A DNA stretch of 64,000 nt, from positions 186,001-250,000 of the forward strand of contig NZ_WHVV01000004.1 of NCBI RefSeq assembly GCF_009650995.1, written 5' to 3'. A program made the translations under genes and the position numbers. Of this stretch, positions 17,501-25,806 are shown piece by piece. The notes under the pieces were generated by a model. It was not told where the DNA came from. It searched no databases and saw nothing but the letters and a program-made list of their open reading frames with translations. How positions within the stretch are numbered: position 1 is the stretch's first letter; the number at the start of each line of letters is the position of its first letter. The stretch comes from Sporosarcina cascadiensis (GTDB lineage Bacteria > Bacillota > Bacilli > Bacillales_A > Planococcaceae).

Positions 17501-17650
17501 AGTGTACCGGAGTGGAAGGCGGCGACTCCGGGAGGATCAGCCCGATAGGATGAGACAACTAAAGGGAGCGAAGCGACCAGTTGGCTCACCGAGGGCCCTC
17601 CGGAACGCGTCCGCCTGGAACGCAGGGAAACGGTCTCTTCCCACTTACTC
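17501..17650 (+). repeat. Repeat R2, copy B
   Basis: GTGTACCGGAGTGGAAGG, then GGCGACTCCGGGAGGATC, ending in GGCCCTCCGGAACGCGTCC and CGCCTGGAACGCAGG. It matches the 4711-4875 copy at both ends and the fragment at 22258-22322 in the opposite orientation. Confidence 0.8.
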
Positions 17651-17695
17651 TATATATTTACTGCTATCAATGTCTGCTGCTGATTACATAAATAT

Positions 17696-18475
17696 TCAGC
17701 CGAACTTTCCTGCTATGTAGTCTTTTGTCTCTTGATGGGCAGGACGTGAGAAAACAGCTTCTGTACTTCCAAACTCTTTCACTTCCCCATTCAGAAAAAA
17801 AGCGGTGAAATCGGAAATGCGTGCGGCCTGCTGCATATTATGGGTCACGATGACAATGGTATATTGCTCTTTCAAAGACTCGATAAGCTCTTCGACTTTT
17901 GCTGTGGAAATGGGATCCAATGCGGAAGTCGGTTCATCCATCAGAATGATATCCGGCTTGGTTGCAAGGGTTCTGGCGATGGTCAGACGCTGTTGCTGCC
18001 CTCCTGATAAACCGGCTGCCGGTTTGCCAAGCTGATCCTTTACTTCTTCCCAAAGAGCAGCAGAACGCAAATTTGATTCTACTAGATCATCTAATGCTCT
18101 TTTACTTTTCACGCCATGAATCCTTGGTCCAAAGGCGATATTTTCGTAAATTGAACCAGGAAACACAGAAGCATGCTGAAAGACCATGCCCACTTTTTTT
18201 CGGAGGTCCACTGGATCTGTTGAACGATCGGTAATATTTACACCGTCAATCCAGATGCCACCTTCCGTACGGATACCCGGAATTAAATCATTCATTCGGT
18301 TCAGTGTCCTAAGAAATGTTGACTTGCCGCATCCTGACGGTCCAATTAATGCGGTGATCTGTTTACGTTCAATCTTCAAATTGATGTTTTTCAGCGCGTG
18401 CAGTGAATCATAGTGGAACTGCAAATCTTCTGTTTGAATTGCCGGCATCTTTATTGGTGCAGCTGTCTGGGACAT
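17696..18475 (-). CDS. pstB: Phosphate ABC transporter ATPase (second PstB)
   Basis: Cytoplasmic ATPase (259 aa) that powers high-affinity phosphate import. Motifs: Walker [10 protein letters not shown], signature LSGGQQQRL, Walker [25 protein letters not shown] (PstB-typical). It is the distal one of two adjacent pstB paralogs, as in B. subtilis (pstBA/pstBB). The ATG at 18475 follows AGGAGGA at 5-6 nt; the frame extends 93 bp upstream into the preceding pstB, without a ribosome site. Last gene of pstSCABB; no phoU follows. Confidence 0.93.
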   Translation of the reverse strand: MSQTAAPIKMPAIQTEDLQFHYDSLHALKNINLKIERKQITALIGPSGCGKSTFLRTLNRMNDLIPGIRTEGGIWIDGVNITDRSTDPVDLRKKVGMVFQHASVFPGSIYENIAFGPRIHGVKSKRALDDLVESNLRSAALWEEVKDQLGKPAAGLSGGQQQRLTIARTLATKPDIILMDEPTSALDPISTAKVEELIESLKEQYTIVIVTHNMQQAARISDFTAFFLNGEVKEFGSTEAVFSRPAHQETKDYIAGKFG

Positions 18476-18485
18476 TCCCTTCCTC

Positions 18486-19316
18486 CTATCCGATTCGTCC
18501 ATTGATATAATGAGCTGTCTGTTCATGCAATGGATTAGTAAAGATTTGTCCTGTCTGGCCATGCTCAACTACTCTTCCCATGTAGAAATAAGCTGTTTCA
18601 TCAGATATTCGGGCTGCCTGTTGCATATTATGCGTGACAATGACAATCGTATAATCTGCTTTTAATTGAGTAATCAGCTCTTCAATTTTCGCAGTCGATA
18701 CCGGATCAAGCGCAGATGCAGGCTCATCGAGCAACAGCACACTCGGCTGCATGGCCAGTGCTCTTGCGATACACAGCCTTTGCTGCTGACCGCCTGATAA
18801 CCGCAATGCAGATGTATTCAATTGATCCTTTACTTCATCCCATAAAGCTGCCTTCTTCAGACTGTCTTCTACAATCTCCTCTAATTCTGACTGCTTTTTC
18901 ACACCATGGCGCATTGGTCCTGATGCTACATTTTTGAAAATAGATTTAGCAAAAGGCACAGGCCGCTGAAATACCATACCGATCTGTTTGCGCACTTCAT
19001 GCAAATTCACGCGTTCAGAATGCAGTTCAATTCCTTCATAATAAATTTCTCCTTCTGCACGGCATTGGTCAATATCATCATTCATTCGGTTCAAAGCGCG
19101 TAAGAATGTTGATTTGCCACATCCCGAAGGACCGATCAGTGCAGTGACGGATTGCTTACGAAATGAAATGCTGACTTGATTTACCGCCTGATGCTCGCCG
19201 TAAAATACAGAAAGTTCTTTCGTCTGCAGTGCAGAGCTTGCTGCAAAACCCGATCCCTCTGAAACTCTCATCGATTTGGTTTTCATAACGGCAGGATGTA
19301 ATACCATCGATTGCAT
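18486..19316 (-). CDS. pstB: Phosphate ABC transporter ATPase (first PstB)
   Basis: PstB paralog (276 aa) with an N-terminal extension of about 30 residues before the ATPase core. Walker [10 protein letters not shown], signature LSGGQQQRL, Walker [13 protein letters not shown] and [12 protein letters not shown] are intact. The start at 19316 is preceded by AGGAGG at 6 nt; an ATG 15 bp upstream overlaps the pstA stop and contains that ribosome site, so it is less likely. The two PstB copies may pair as a heterodimer (inference). Confidence 0.92.
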   Translation of the reverse strand: MQSMVLHPAVMKTKSMRVSEGSGFAASSALQTKELSVFYGEHQAVNQVSISFRKQSVTALIGPSGCGKSTFLRALNRMNDDIDQCRAEGEIYYEGIELHSERVNLHEVRKQIGMVFQRPVPFAKSIFKNVASGPMRHGVKKQSELEEIVEDSLKKAALWDEVKDQLNTSALRLSGGQQQRLCIARALAMQPSVLLLDEPASALDPVSTAKIEELITQLKADYTIVIVTHNMQQAARISDETAYFYMGRVVEHGQTGQIFTNPLHEQTAHYINGRIG

Positions 19317-19330
19317 ATGCGTCCTCCTCA

Positions 19331-20215
19331 TTAACCGGCGCTTAATTTTTTGAACATCAATCTTCCAATGAAACGTGACGCTAAATTAAATCCTAAAATA
19401 GAAATGATCAGCAATGCCGCAGCACCATCTGAAATGGCAGATGCATCCGGCATAATACCTTCACCATTAATCTTCCAAATATGTACAGCCATTGTTTCTG
19501 CAGGTCTGAATGGATTGAGAGGTGAAACCGGCGATAGCGGATTCCAATCTGTAAAATCTATTGCAGGCGTGCTCATTCCTGCTGTGTAAATCAACGCGGC
19601 CGCTTCACCAAATACACGTCCAGAAGCCAGAATGACACCAGTCACGATACCCGGCAGAGCCGCGGGCAGAACAACGGTCGTTATTGTCTCCCATTTCGAA
19701 AAACCAAGTGCCCAGCCAGCTTCTCTCTGCTGTTTAGGAACATTGCTGATCGATTGTTCAACTACCCGCACGAGCAGTGGTAAATTAAACACCGAAAGTG
19801 CAAGTGCGCCTGATAAAATAGAGAATCCCCATCCTAAATACAACACGAAGAATAGAAACCCGAACAATCCGACGACGATTGAAGGTAAAGATGACAGTAC
19901 TTCAATCAGTACCCGAATACAGCGAACCAGCCAATTGTCTTTTGCATATTCCGCCAAGTAGATACCCGCGCCTATTGCCACAGGCACAGAAATCAGCAAG
20001 GTCAGAACGAGTAAGTAAAACGAGTTAAACAGTTGGGGTCCTACTCCTCCGCCTTCTTTGAAGATTTGCGGCGGAGAGGTAATGAATTGCCAGCTGAGCT
20101 GAGGAATTCCTTTTACAAAAACGAATCCCAGCAATCCTGCAAGCAGCGTAACGATGATTCCGACAATTGCATACAGACAGACAGTTGCGAGTTGATCGGC
20201 TCTCTTGGCATTCAT
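19331..20215 (-). CDS. pstA: Phosphate ABC transporter permease PstA
   Basis: Membrane permease (294 aa, about six helices) forming the phosphate channel with PstC. It has the BPD-type permease EAA loop around AGWALGFSKWETI. The ATG at 20215 overlaps the pstC stop as ATGA, with GGGGAGGA 6 nt upstream; the longer frame starting at 20299 lies inside pstC. The internal segment NPLSPVSPLNPFRPAE is a proline-rich extracytoplasmic loop. Confidence 0.93.
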   Translation of the reverse strand: MNAKRADQLATVCLYAIVGIIVTLLAGLLGFVFVKGIPQLSWQFITSPPQIFKEGGGVGPQLFNSFYLLVLTLLISVPVAIGAGIYLAEYAKDNWLVRCIRVLIEVLSSLPSIVVGLFGFLFFVLYLGWGFSILSGALALSVFNLPLLVRVVEQSISNVPKQQREAGWALGFSKWETITTVVLPAALPGIVTGVILASGRVFGEAAALIYTAGMSTPAIDFTDWNPLSPVSPLNPFRPAETMAVHIWKINGEGIMPDASAISDGAAALLIISILGFNLASRFIGRLMFKKLSAG

Positions 20216-21144
20216 CGGACAGTCCTCCCCTTTCCTATTATCCGCACCGCCAGTGTAAAGAACAGTGACATTAGCAAAAGTATGAGAGCAAGAGACCAAA
20301 GGGCATTGTTTTCCACTTGCCCCATCACCGTATAACCCATACCCATCGTCAAAATGCTCGTCAGCGTCGAAGCTGGTTCGAATAGCGAATGTGGAATAAC
20401 GGCAGCGTTACCGATAACCATCTGAACAGCCAGTGCTTCACCGAATGCGCGGGCCATCCCAAAAATTATCGCCATCATTAAACCCGGCTTCGCTGTTTTC
20501 AAGACCACTCGATAAATCATTTGCCACCTCGTCGAACCCAGTGCCAAAGATGCTTCCCGCAATGAACGCGGGACGGATTGGATTGCATCGAGTGATAAAC
20601 TCGTGACAGTCGGCAAAATCATGACTGATAAAACAATGGTTCCAGCCGCGATCCCAAAACCGCTCCCGGGAAATACTTCCCGCAACAGGGGAACGACTAC
20701 ACTTAAACCGATAAAACCATATACAACCGAAGGAATTCCCACCAGCAGCTCGATTACCGGCTGCATAATTTTCTTCCCTGTTTTTTGCGATATTTCACTC
20801 ATAAATATTGCTGCACCTATTGCGATCGGCGCACAGATGACAGCGGATATCCCTGTCACCGCCAATGAACCTGCCAGGAAAGGAAGCGCTCCGATAATCG
20901 GTTTCCCAATCTCACTTACTTTTCCGGGATTCCATTCTGTGCCCGTCAAGAATTCTTTCAAACTTCCATTATTCACTGCGAATGTCGAAAGCCCCTTTGA
21001 GAAAACGAGCAGCAAAATGGCTACTGTGATAGCTGCTGTCAGAACGACAGACAAAAAGGTAATCCATTTGCCTGCCCTCTCCATACGCATTTTATTACTT
21101 TTACGATATAGCGGATGCTCGGACTCTTTTAATAATTTAGCCAA
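20212..21144 (-). CDS. pstC: Phosphate ABC transporter permease PstC
   Basis: Permease partner of PstA (310 aa), with an N-terminal helix, an extracytoplasmic loop containing FLTGTEWNPG (typical PstC), and the EAA-like loop REASLALGSTRWQMI. The start codon is TTG at 21144, with AAAGGAG 8 nt upstream; there is no nearby in-frame ATG. It lies 41 bp after pstS and overlaps pstA by 4 bp. Confidence 0.93.
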   Translation of the reverse strand: MAKLLKESEHPLYRKSNKMRMERAGKWITFLSVVLTAAITVAILLLVFSKGLSTFAVNNGSLKEFLTGTEWNPGKVSEIGKPIIGALPFLAGSLAVTGISAVICAPIAIGAAIFMSEISQKTGKKIMQPVIELLVGIPSVVYGFIGLSVVVPLLREVFPGSGFGIAAGTIVLSVMILPTVTSLSLDAIQSVPRSLREASLALGSTRWQMIYRVVLKTAKPGLMMAIIFGMARAFGEALAVQMVIGNAAVIPHSLFEPASTLTSILTMGMGYTVMGQVENNALWSLALILLLMSLFFTLAVRIIGKGRTVR

Positions 21145-21185
21145 GATCTATTCTCCTTTCAAGCTGCGGAATCAATAGGATGGCT

Positions 21186-22094
21186 TCATTTTTCCGTGAT
21201 ATTTCCTTCTGCATCCCGCTCAATCTTCATACCTGTCACTGGCAGGTAATCCATTTCAGGAAGCAGTTGCTCTTGAACGTCTGCTGACAGGATATAAACG
21301 ATTAAGTCTTTCGCAAGTCCTTTTGCCTGACCATTTGTATACATATGTTGATACGCCCAGATTTCCCAGTCATTCGTTTCAACATTTTCTTGATTCGGCT
21401 CCACTCCATTGACTTGCAGAGCAGTTGTAGAGTCGTCAAAATACGAGAATGCCAGATAACTTATTGAACCGGGTGTTTCACTGACAATCTTACGGACAGT
21501 CCCTGATGAGTCCTGCTCCTGTGCTTCAATAGGCTCTTTTCCCTGTAAAGCAAATGCTTCAAATGTAGCCCGTGTCCCTGATCCTTGTGCACGATTAATC
21601 ACGATGATGTCCTGATCTTGTCCGCCAAGCTCACTCCAATTTGTAATCTCACCAGTAAAGATTCCAATCAATTCTTCCGTGCTGACATTCTCTACACCCA
21701 CTTCATTATGAACAACAGGACCCATGCCGACTACAGCCACTTTGTGATCTGTCAAAGCACTTGCATCCACGCCTTCTTTTTCTTCCGCAAAAATATCAGA
21801 ATTTCCAATATCAACAGCACCTTCACTGATCTTGCTTAATCCGGTGCCGCTGCCGCCGCCCTGTACATTAATGACTGCACCCGGATTTTCTGCTGTGTAT
21901 TGCTGAGCAGCAGCTTCTACTAAAGGTTGCAATGCACTCGAACCTACCGCTGTAATCGGTTCCGGTGCTGAGTCAGTCGCATTGGAATTATCTTTTTCCT
22001 GACTTCCATCTGCCTGCGTTGTACTGCAGGCTGCCATTACCCACGTGCATAGTAAAACAAATGCCAACAATGTAAATCGATTGCTTTTCTTCAT
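21186..22094 (-). CDS. pstS: Phosphate-binding lipoprotein PstS
   Basis: Substrate-binding component (302 aa) of the Pst importer, attached to the outer membrane face. Lipobox VMAAC at about residues 19-23. Phosphate-contact segments AVGSSALQPLVE, GGGSGTGLSKI, DIGNSDIF and NRAQGSGTRATFE match the PstS/SphX family. AGGAGG-type site before the ATG. A phased Pho box at 22167-22205 lies 73 bp upstream, so induction by a PhoP-type regulator under phosphate limitation is expected. Confidence 0.94.
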   Translation of the reverse strand: MKKSNRFTLLAFVLLCTWVMAACSTTQADGSQEKDNSNATDSAPEPITAVGSSALQPLVEAAAQQYTAENPGAVINVQGGGSGTGLSKISEGAVDIGNSDIFAEEKEGVDASALTDHKVAVVGMGPVVHNEVGVENVSTEELIGIFTGEITNWSELGGQDQDIIVINRAQGSGTRATFEAFALQGKEPIEAQEQDSSGTVRKIVSETPGSISYLAFSYFDDSTTALQVNGVEPNQENVETNDWEIWAYQHMYTNGQAKGLAKDLIVYILSADVQEQLLPEMDYLPVTGMKIERDAEGNITEK

Positions 22095-22166
22095 TGATGG
22101 TGCCTCCTCGATTACTCGTATGGTTGTCAGCCAACTTTCAGCTGCATATCTAATGTAATCTATGGA

Positions 22167-22205
22167 TGTTAAGCCATGATGGATGAAACGTAAAGGTTGT
22201 GTAAA
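22167..22205 (-). promoter_or_regulatory. Pho box upstream of pstS
   Basis: On the minus strand hexamers repeat every 11 bp: TTTACA (22205-22200), TTTACG (22194-22189), TCCATC (22183-22178), TTAACA (22172-22167). Three of the four match the PhoP consensus TT(A/C/T)ACA, and the phase is exact, as in B. subtilis Pho boxes. Confidence 0.8.
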
Positions 22206-22257
22206 TGTTCTGTATATATAAGTGGAATTAATAAATAAGCATTCTATAAGTTACCTA

Positions 22258-22322
22258 GTACCGTTGATTTCCGTTCCAGGCGGACGCTTTCTGGAGGGCC
22301 CGCGGTGAGCCAACTTGCACTC
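22258..22322 (-). repeat. Repeat R2 fragment, inverted
   Basis: On the minus strand it reads AGTTGGCTCACCGCGGGCCC, then TCCAGAAAGCGTCCGCC and TGGAACGGAAATCAACGG, matching the right part of R2 at 17580-17630. Confidence 0.7.
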
Positions 22323-22391
22323 CAATCAACTGAGTAGATAGAACATAGCTTCCTTACGATGTAAAAAGTTTAATACAACTTATATAGATAG

Positions 22392-22419
22392 AAAAAAGCT
22401 GCCTTTTTATGGGCAGCTT
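22392..22419 (-). terminator. Terminator of the orphan response-regulator gene
   Basis: On the minus strand AAGCTGCC pairs with GGCAGCTT and is followed by T4, just after the regulator's stop. It separates the regulator from pstS. Confidence 0.85.
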
Positions 22420-22443
22420 AACTTTATTATGTATACAGAACAA

Positions 22444-23154
22444 TTAAAATGCAGGTGTATCAAACTTATAACCAAATCCCCGAATCGTCTTGATATAAAC
22501 AGGATTTTTCGTGTCAGTTTCGATTTTTTCGCGTAAATGACTAATATGAACATCGACGATACGTGAATCTCCCGTGTATTCATAATTCCATATGGCATCC
22601 AGCAATTGCTCACGGTGCAGGACTTTACCTGAATGGCGGACCAAATAAAGCAGCAATTCAAATTCCTTCGGTGTTAGATCTAATAATTTTTCTTGCATGA
22701 AAGCTTCTACTTTTTCAGGATAAATAACGAGCTTCCCTGCCCTGACTTCGACTTGCTCTTCTGGTTCTTTTACGGAGAGCGAATCCTGCAGTTCGATTCG
22801 TCGGAGGATTGCTTTCACACGGGCCATGACTTCCCGCGGACTGAAAGGTTTGGTCAGATAATCATCAGCTCCTAGTTCAAGTCCCAGAACTTTATCGAAT
22901 TCATCACCTTTGGCTGTCAGCATCAAAATCGGTGTATGCACTTTCTCCTGACGCAGCGTTTTGCAGACATCCATCCCATCCATTCCCGGCAGCATAATAT
23001 CGAGAAGCAGCAGATCAGGTTTTTCCGATAATGTCATGGAGACTGCTGTATTTCCGTCACGTGCCACGTACACTTGATACCCGGCTTGCTCTAAATTGTA
23101 TTGCAAAAGCGTGACAATGGATTGTTCATCTTCCACAACCAATATCTTTTTCAT
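22444..23154 (-). CDS. Orphan OmpR/PhoP-family response regulator
   Basis: 236 aa: an N-terminal receiver (ILVVEDEQS; phospho-acceptor Asp in LLLLDIMLPG; LTKPFSPRE) and a C-terminal winged helix with the DSRIVDVHISHLREKIE recognition region. It is closely similar to the PhoP encoded at 51919-52614, including ILMLTAKG and ELGADDY, so the two are paralogs. No histidine kinase gene is adjacent. The location beside pst and its Pho box suggests control of phosphate uptake, perhaps driven by the distant PhoR; this is inference. It has its own terminator and a possible promoter, so it is a separate unit from pst. Confidence 0.88.
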   Translation of the reverse strand: MKKILVVEDEQSIVTLLQYNLEQAGYQVYVARDGNTAVSMTLSEKPDLLLLDIMLPGMDGMDVCKTLRQEKVHTPILMLTAKGDEFDKVLGLELGADDYLTKPFSPREVMARVKAILRRIELQDSLSVKEPEEQVEVRAGKLVIYPEKVEAFMQEKLLDLTPKEFELLLYLVRHSGKVLHREQLLDAIWNYEYTGDSRIVDVHISHLREKIETDTKNPVYIKTIRGFGYKFDTPAF

Positions 23155-23203
23155 CCATTTAGCTCCTTTACAGCTAAGACTTTTTCAGTCTGTTTATAAG
23201 TCT

Positions 23204-23232
23204 ACTGTACGGCGCCTTTCAGAAAATGTCTA
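23204..23232 (-). promoter_or_regulatory. Possible promoter of the orphan regulator gene
   Basis: TAGACA (23232-23227) and TACAGT (23209-23204) on the minus strand at 17-bp spacing, about 50 bp upstream of the ATG. It lies in the 167-bp divergent region shared with the serpin gene, for which no clear promoter was found. Confidence 0.4.
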
Positions 23233-23321
23233 CTATTTTCGTAATCATTTGCAAATCTATTGACCCGTTTATGTAACTTCTTTCACGATCATTCGACAAC
23301 TGGGTAAAGGAGCTGAAATTT

Positions 23322-24563
23322 ATGTCCTATAAATTGATTCTTTCCGTCTTTCTTCTAGCAGTGCTCTTAGTTGTCTCCTGCGGCAGAGGAGCAGATCAAA
23401 ATAAAAACCAGAAAGAGGTCACCGGTTCATTTGAAGAAAGAGATTTTGAAAAGTTATCTGATCCATCCCTGAAGCTTGCCCGGGAACTGAACTTGCATGC
23501 CGAACCAAATGACGACGGGAATGTATTCGTGTCACCGGTAAGTCTCTTTATGGCCGTGTCCATGTTGCAGAACGGAGCTGAAGGAGAAACACGTGAAGGT
23601 ATAGTCCAGGCGATACAGGCGAATGAAATGTCACCGGTCGAACTGAACCGGGCAAATGCATCGCTGCTTGGCCGACTTCAGAATCTGGATGAAGATACAA
23701 CCGTTCATATCGCTAATTCTTTGTGGATTAATGACAACTACACACTGCAAGACGATTTTAAACGTCTAATTCATGACTATTATTTGGGATCTGCCGAAGA
23801 AATTGATGTCAGCAAACGAAAATCTGCAGAACGCATCAATCAATGGGTATCGGATTCAACTAACGGTAAAATTGAGGATATTGTCGAACCACAGCTGCCA
23901 GGGAATTTGGTAATGTACCTGATGAATGCCGTATATTTTAAAGCAAACTGGACTTACCCGTTCAGTCCAGCAGCCACTGCTGATGGAAACTTTCATCTGG
24001 AAGATGGTTCCGAAGCGACTGTTCCGTTTATGAGTTTACAGGAGACTGTGCCTTATATGGAAAACGATGAATTCCAGGCAGTATCACTTCCTTATGGAAA
24101 AGGTGAAATGACTATGGATATTTATGTACCGAAAGAAAATAGCGATATCAATGCATTTTTGAATTCTTGGACGTCTGAAAAGCATCGTATGTGGATGGAG
24201 ACATTTGAGGAACAGACAGGAACAGTGCAACTGCCTAAATTTGAACTTGAATATGAAGCCGTGTTGAACAGCCTGCTCAGTGAATTGGGAATGCAGCGCG
24301 CATTTAGTGATCAGGCAGAGCTTGGCAAACTCACTGTGGAAAACAAATCGCTGTTTGTAAGCGAAGTAAAACAGAAAACCTTTCTGTCGGTCGACGAAGA
24401 CGGCACAGAAGCCGCTGCAGTGACTTCTGTCGGAGTATCTGAGGCATCTGCACCCGCAGAGACATTTAAATTGCGAGCCGATCGTCCATTTTTCCTGACT
24501 ATCCGAGAGCAGGAGGCAGATATTATTTTATTTGCAGGAAAGATTATGTATCCTGACCAGTAA
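23322..24563 (+). CDS. Serpin-family protease inhibitor, lipoprotein
   Basis: 413 aa. Type II signal peptide with lipobox VVSC (Cys20), then a full serpin fold. Recognisable blocks are NVFVSPVSLFMAVSML, NAVYFKANW (strand/breach region), LPKFELEYE, and the C-terminal PFFLTIRE / ILFAGKI. The reactive-centre hinge is of inhibitory type: E359-DGTEAAAVT (P15 Gly361, P14 Thr362, P12-P10 Ala). Counting from this, P1-P1' is predicted to be Ala375-Ser376, suggesting an elastase- or subtilisin-like target. AAAGGAG lies before the ATG. Inhibitory serpins trap serine proteases irreversibly; lipid anchoring would place this one on the cell surface. Confidence 0.92.
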   Translation: MSYKLILSVFLLAVLLVVSCGRGADQNKNQKEVTGSFEERDFEKLSDPSLKLARELNLHAEPNDDGNVFVSPVSLFMAVSMLQNGAEGETREGIVQAIQANEMSPVELNRANASLLGRLQNLDEDTTVHIANSLWINDNYTLQDDFKRLIHDYYLGSAEEIDVSKRKSAERINQWVSDSTNGKIEDIVEPQLPGNLVMYLMNAVYFKANWTYPFSPAATADGNFHLEDGSEATVPFMSLQETVPYMENDEFQAVSLPYGKGEMTMDIYVPKENSDINAFLNSWTSEKHRMWMETFEEQTGTVQLPKFELEYEAVLNSLLSELGMQRAFSDQAELGKLTVENKSLFVSEVKQKTFLSVDEDGTEAAAVTSVGVSEASAPAETFKLRADRPFFLTIREQEADIILFAGKIMYPDQ

Positions 24564-24603
24564 GAAGTCACAACGGACGTTTTTTCAGTAAAGTGCCTTC
24601 TGA

Positions 24604-24660
24604 TTGACATTGAAACTTACTAATAGTAACCTTAATACCTACTTACTTTTAGTGAGTGCT
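24604..24660 (+). promoter_or_regulatory. Promoter with two operator-like dyads
   Basis: TTGACA (24604-24609) and TAACCT (24627-24632) at 17 bp form a plausible promoter. Overlapping it is TTACTAATAGTAA (24617-24629), a near-perfect dyad. A second, ACTTACTTTTAGTGAGT (about 24641-24657), lies just downstream. Both share TTACT-n2-3-AGT(A/G)A, resembling operators of HxlR-type redox regulators such as YodB. No regulator gene is adjacent. Confidence 0.5.
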
Positions 24661-24714
24661 TGTTACTGTATACAGCTTGAAGATAAGAATACGAAGAAAA
24701 CTGGAGGAATTCAC

Positions 24715-25743
24715 ATGACACAGCCAACACAGCAGGAAATTCATTTAGCAAACCGTCCAAAAGGACTTCCGACAATGGAAACATTTGATTTTGTCGATAG
24801 ACCGATGCCTTCAATCAATGAAAATGAAGTGCTCGTCCGGACACTTTACGTATCAGTTGATCCTTATATGCGCGGACGTATGCAAGATGTAAAATCATAT
24901 ATACCGCCATTTAAACTACACGAAGTAATTGTTGGCGGAGTGGTCGGCCAAGTGATTGAATCTAATTCAGATTCTTTCAAACCGGGAGACTTTGTTGTAG
25001 GAAATCTGAATTGGGCTGAATACACTGCAGCCGCCGAGAAAGACATTCGTAAAATCGATCCTGCTGCAGCACCGATTACTGCACATTTAGGCATTTTAGG
25101 TATGACCGGACTGACAGCTTATTTTGGTTTGTTGGATATTGGTAAACCGCAGGCAGGGGAAACGGTCGCAGTATCGGGAGCAGCCGGAGCAGTCGGTTCA
25201 GTTGTCGGTCAAATCGCCAAGATGAAAGGCGCGAAAATCATCGGGATTGCAGGTTCACAAGAAAAAATTGATTATCTGAAAAATGATCTGGGATTTGATG
25301 AAGCCGTAAATTATAAAAAAGACAGTTTCCGTGATGACTTGAAAGCTGCAGCAGCTGACGGAATTGATATATATTTTGATAATGTTGGCGGCGAAGTGAC
25401 AGATGCAGTATTCGAACTGTTGAATAACCACGCGCGTATTGCATTATGCGGAGCGATATCTGGTTATAATAAGACAGAAAAAGACCTCGGCCCGCGTCCT
25501 CATTCCGCAATGATCAAAACAAGCGCGTTAATGAAAGGCTTCACGGTTGGTGACTATTCAGCAGATTTCAGCACTGCCGGAGCTGAATTAGGCAAGTGGC
25601 TTTCAGAAGGAAAACTGCAATATGAAGAGACAATCGTCAATGGTTTCGAGAAAATTCCGGAAGCGTTTCTTGGTCTTTTCGAAGGAATAAATTTAGGTAA
25701 GCAGCTAGTTAAAGTCGCTGATCCAGTAAAGATAGAACAATAA
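24715..25743 (+). CDS. NADP-dependent MDR-family oxidoreductase (YfmJ / leukotriene-B4-dehydrogenase-like)
   Basis: Zinc-independent medium-chain dehydrogenase (342 aa) that reduces alpha,beta-unsaturated carbonyls with NADPH in characterised relatives. Visible: the N-terminal LANRPKGLPTMETFDF typical of the YfmJ/CurA group, the Rossmann glycine motif VSGAAGAVGSVVGQIAK, and FDNVGGEVTDAV. No structural zinc cysteines are present. The ATG at 24715 is preceded by GGAGGAATTCAC; the frame continues 37 codons upstream through the promoter. Monocistronic with a terminator. The physiological substrate is unknown. Confidence 0.85.
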   Translation: MTQPTQQEIHLANRPKGLPTMETFDFVDRPMPSINENEVLVRTLYVSVDPYMRGRMQDVKSYIPPFKLHEVIVGGVVGQVIESNSDSFKPGDFVVGNLNWAEYTAAAEKDIRKIDPAAAPITAHLGILGMTGLTAYFGLLDIGKPQAGETVAVSGAAGAVGSVVGQIAKMKGAKIIGIAGSQEKIDYLKNDLGFDEAVNYKKDSFRDDLKAAAADGIDIYFDNVGGEVTDAVFELLNNHARIALCGAISGYNKTEKDLGPRPHSAMIKTSALMKGFTVGDYSADFSTAGAELGKWLSEGKLQYEETIVNGFEKIPEAFLGLFEGINLGKQLVKVADPVKIEQ

Positions 25744-25747
25744 AACA

Positions 25748-25790
25748 GAAATCCCCTGTACAGTGAGGCGCAGGGGATTTCTCTTTCTTG
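25748..25790 (+). terminator. Terminator of the MDR oxidoreductase gene
   Basis: GAAATCCCCTG (25748-25758) pairs with CAGGGGATTTC (25771-25781), followed by TCTTTCTT. Confidence 0.88.
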
Positions 25791-25806
25791 CCTTTCGCTA
25801 GGAAGT

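Larger units (their letters stand above)
17017..17695. other. Gene-free gap holding the second composite repeat
   Basis: About 680 bp without a gene. It begins with a CCCTGCC/GGCAGGG hairpin (17091-17111) lacking a T-run, then R1 copy 3 (about 17113-17330), a linker shared with the 4.6-kb locus (17371-17490), and R2 (17501-17650). No phoU gene is present here after pstB, where many pst operons carry one. Confidence 0.75.
22095..22443. other. Gap between the orphan regulator gene and pstS
   Basis: About 350 bp holding, from left to right, the pstS leader, a Pho box (22167-22205), an R2 repeat fragment (22258-22322), an AT-rich spacer and the terminator of the regulator gene (22392-22419). No gene seen. 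A clear pstS -10 was not identified. Confidence 0.65.

Noticed and set aside
23155..23321. Pho box in the divergent regulator/serpin region
   Set aside because: Single TTTACA-like and TTGACC hexamers occur but are not repeated at 11-bp phase.
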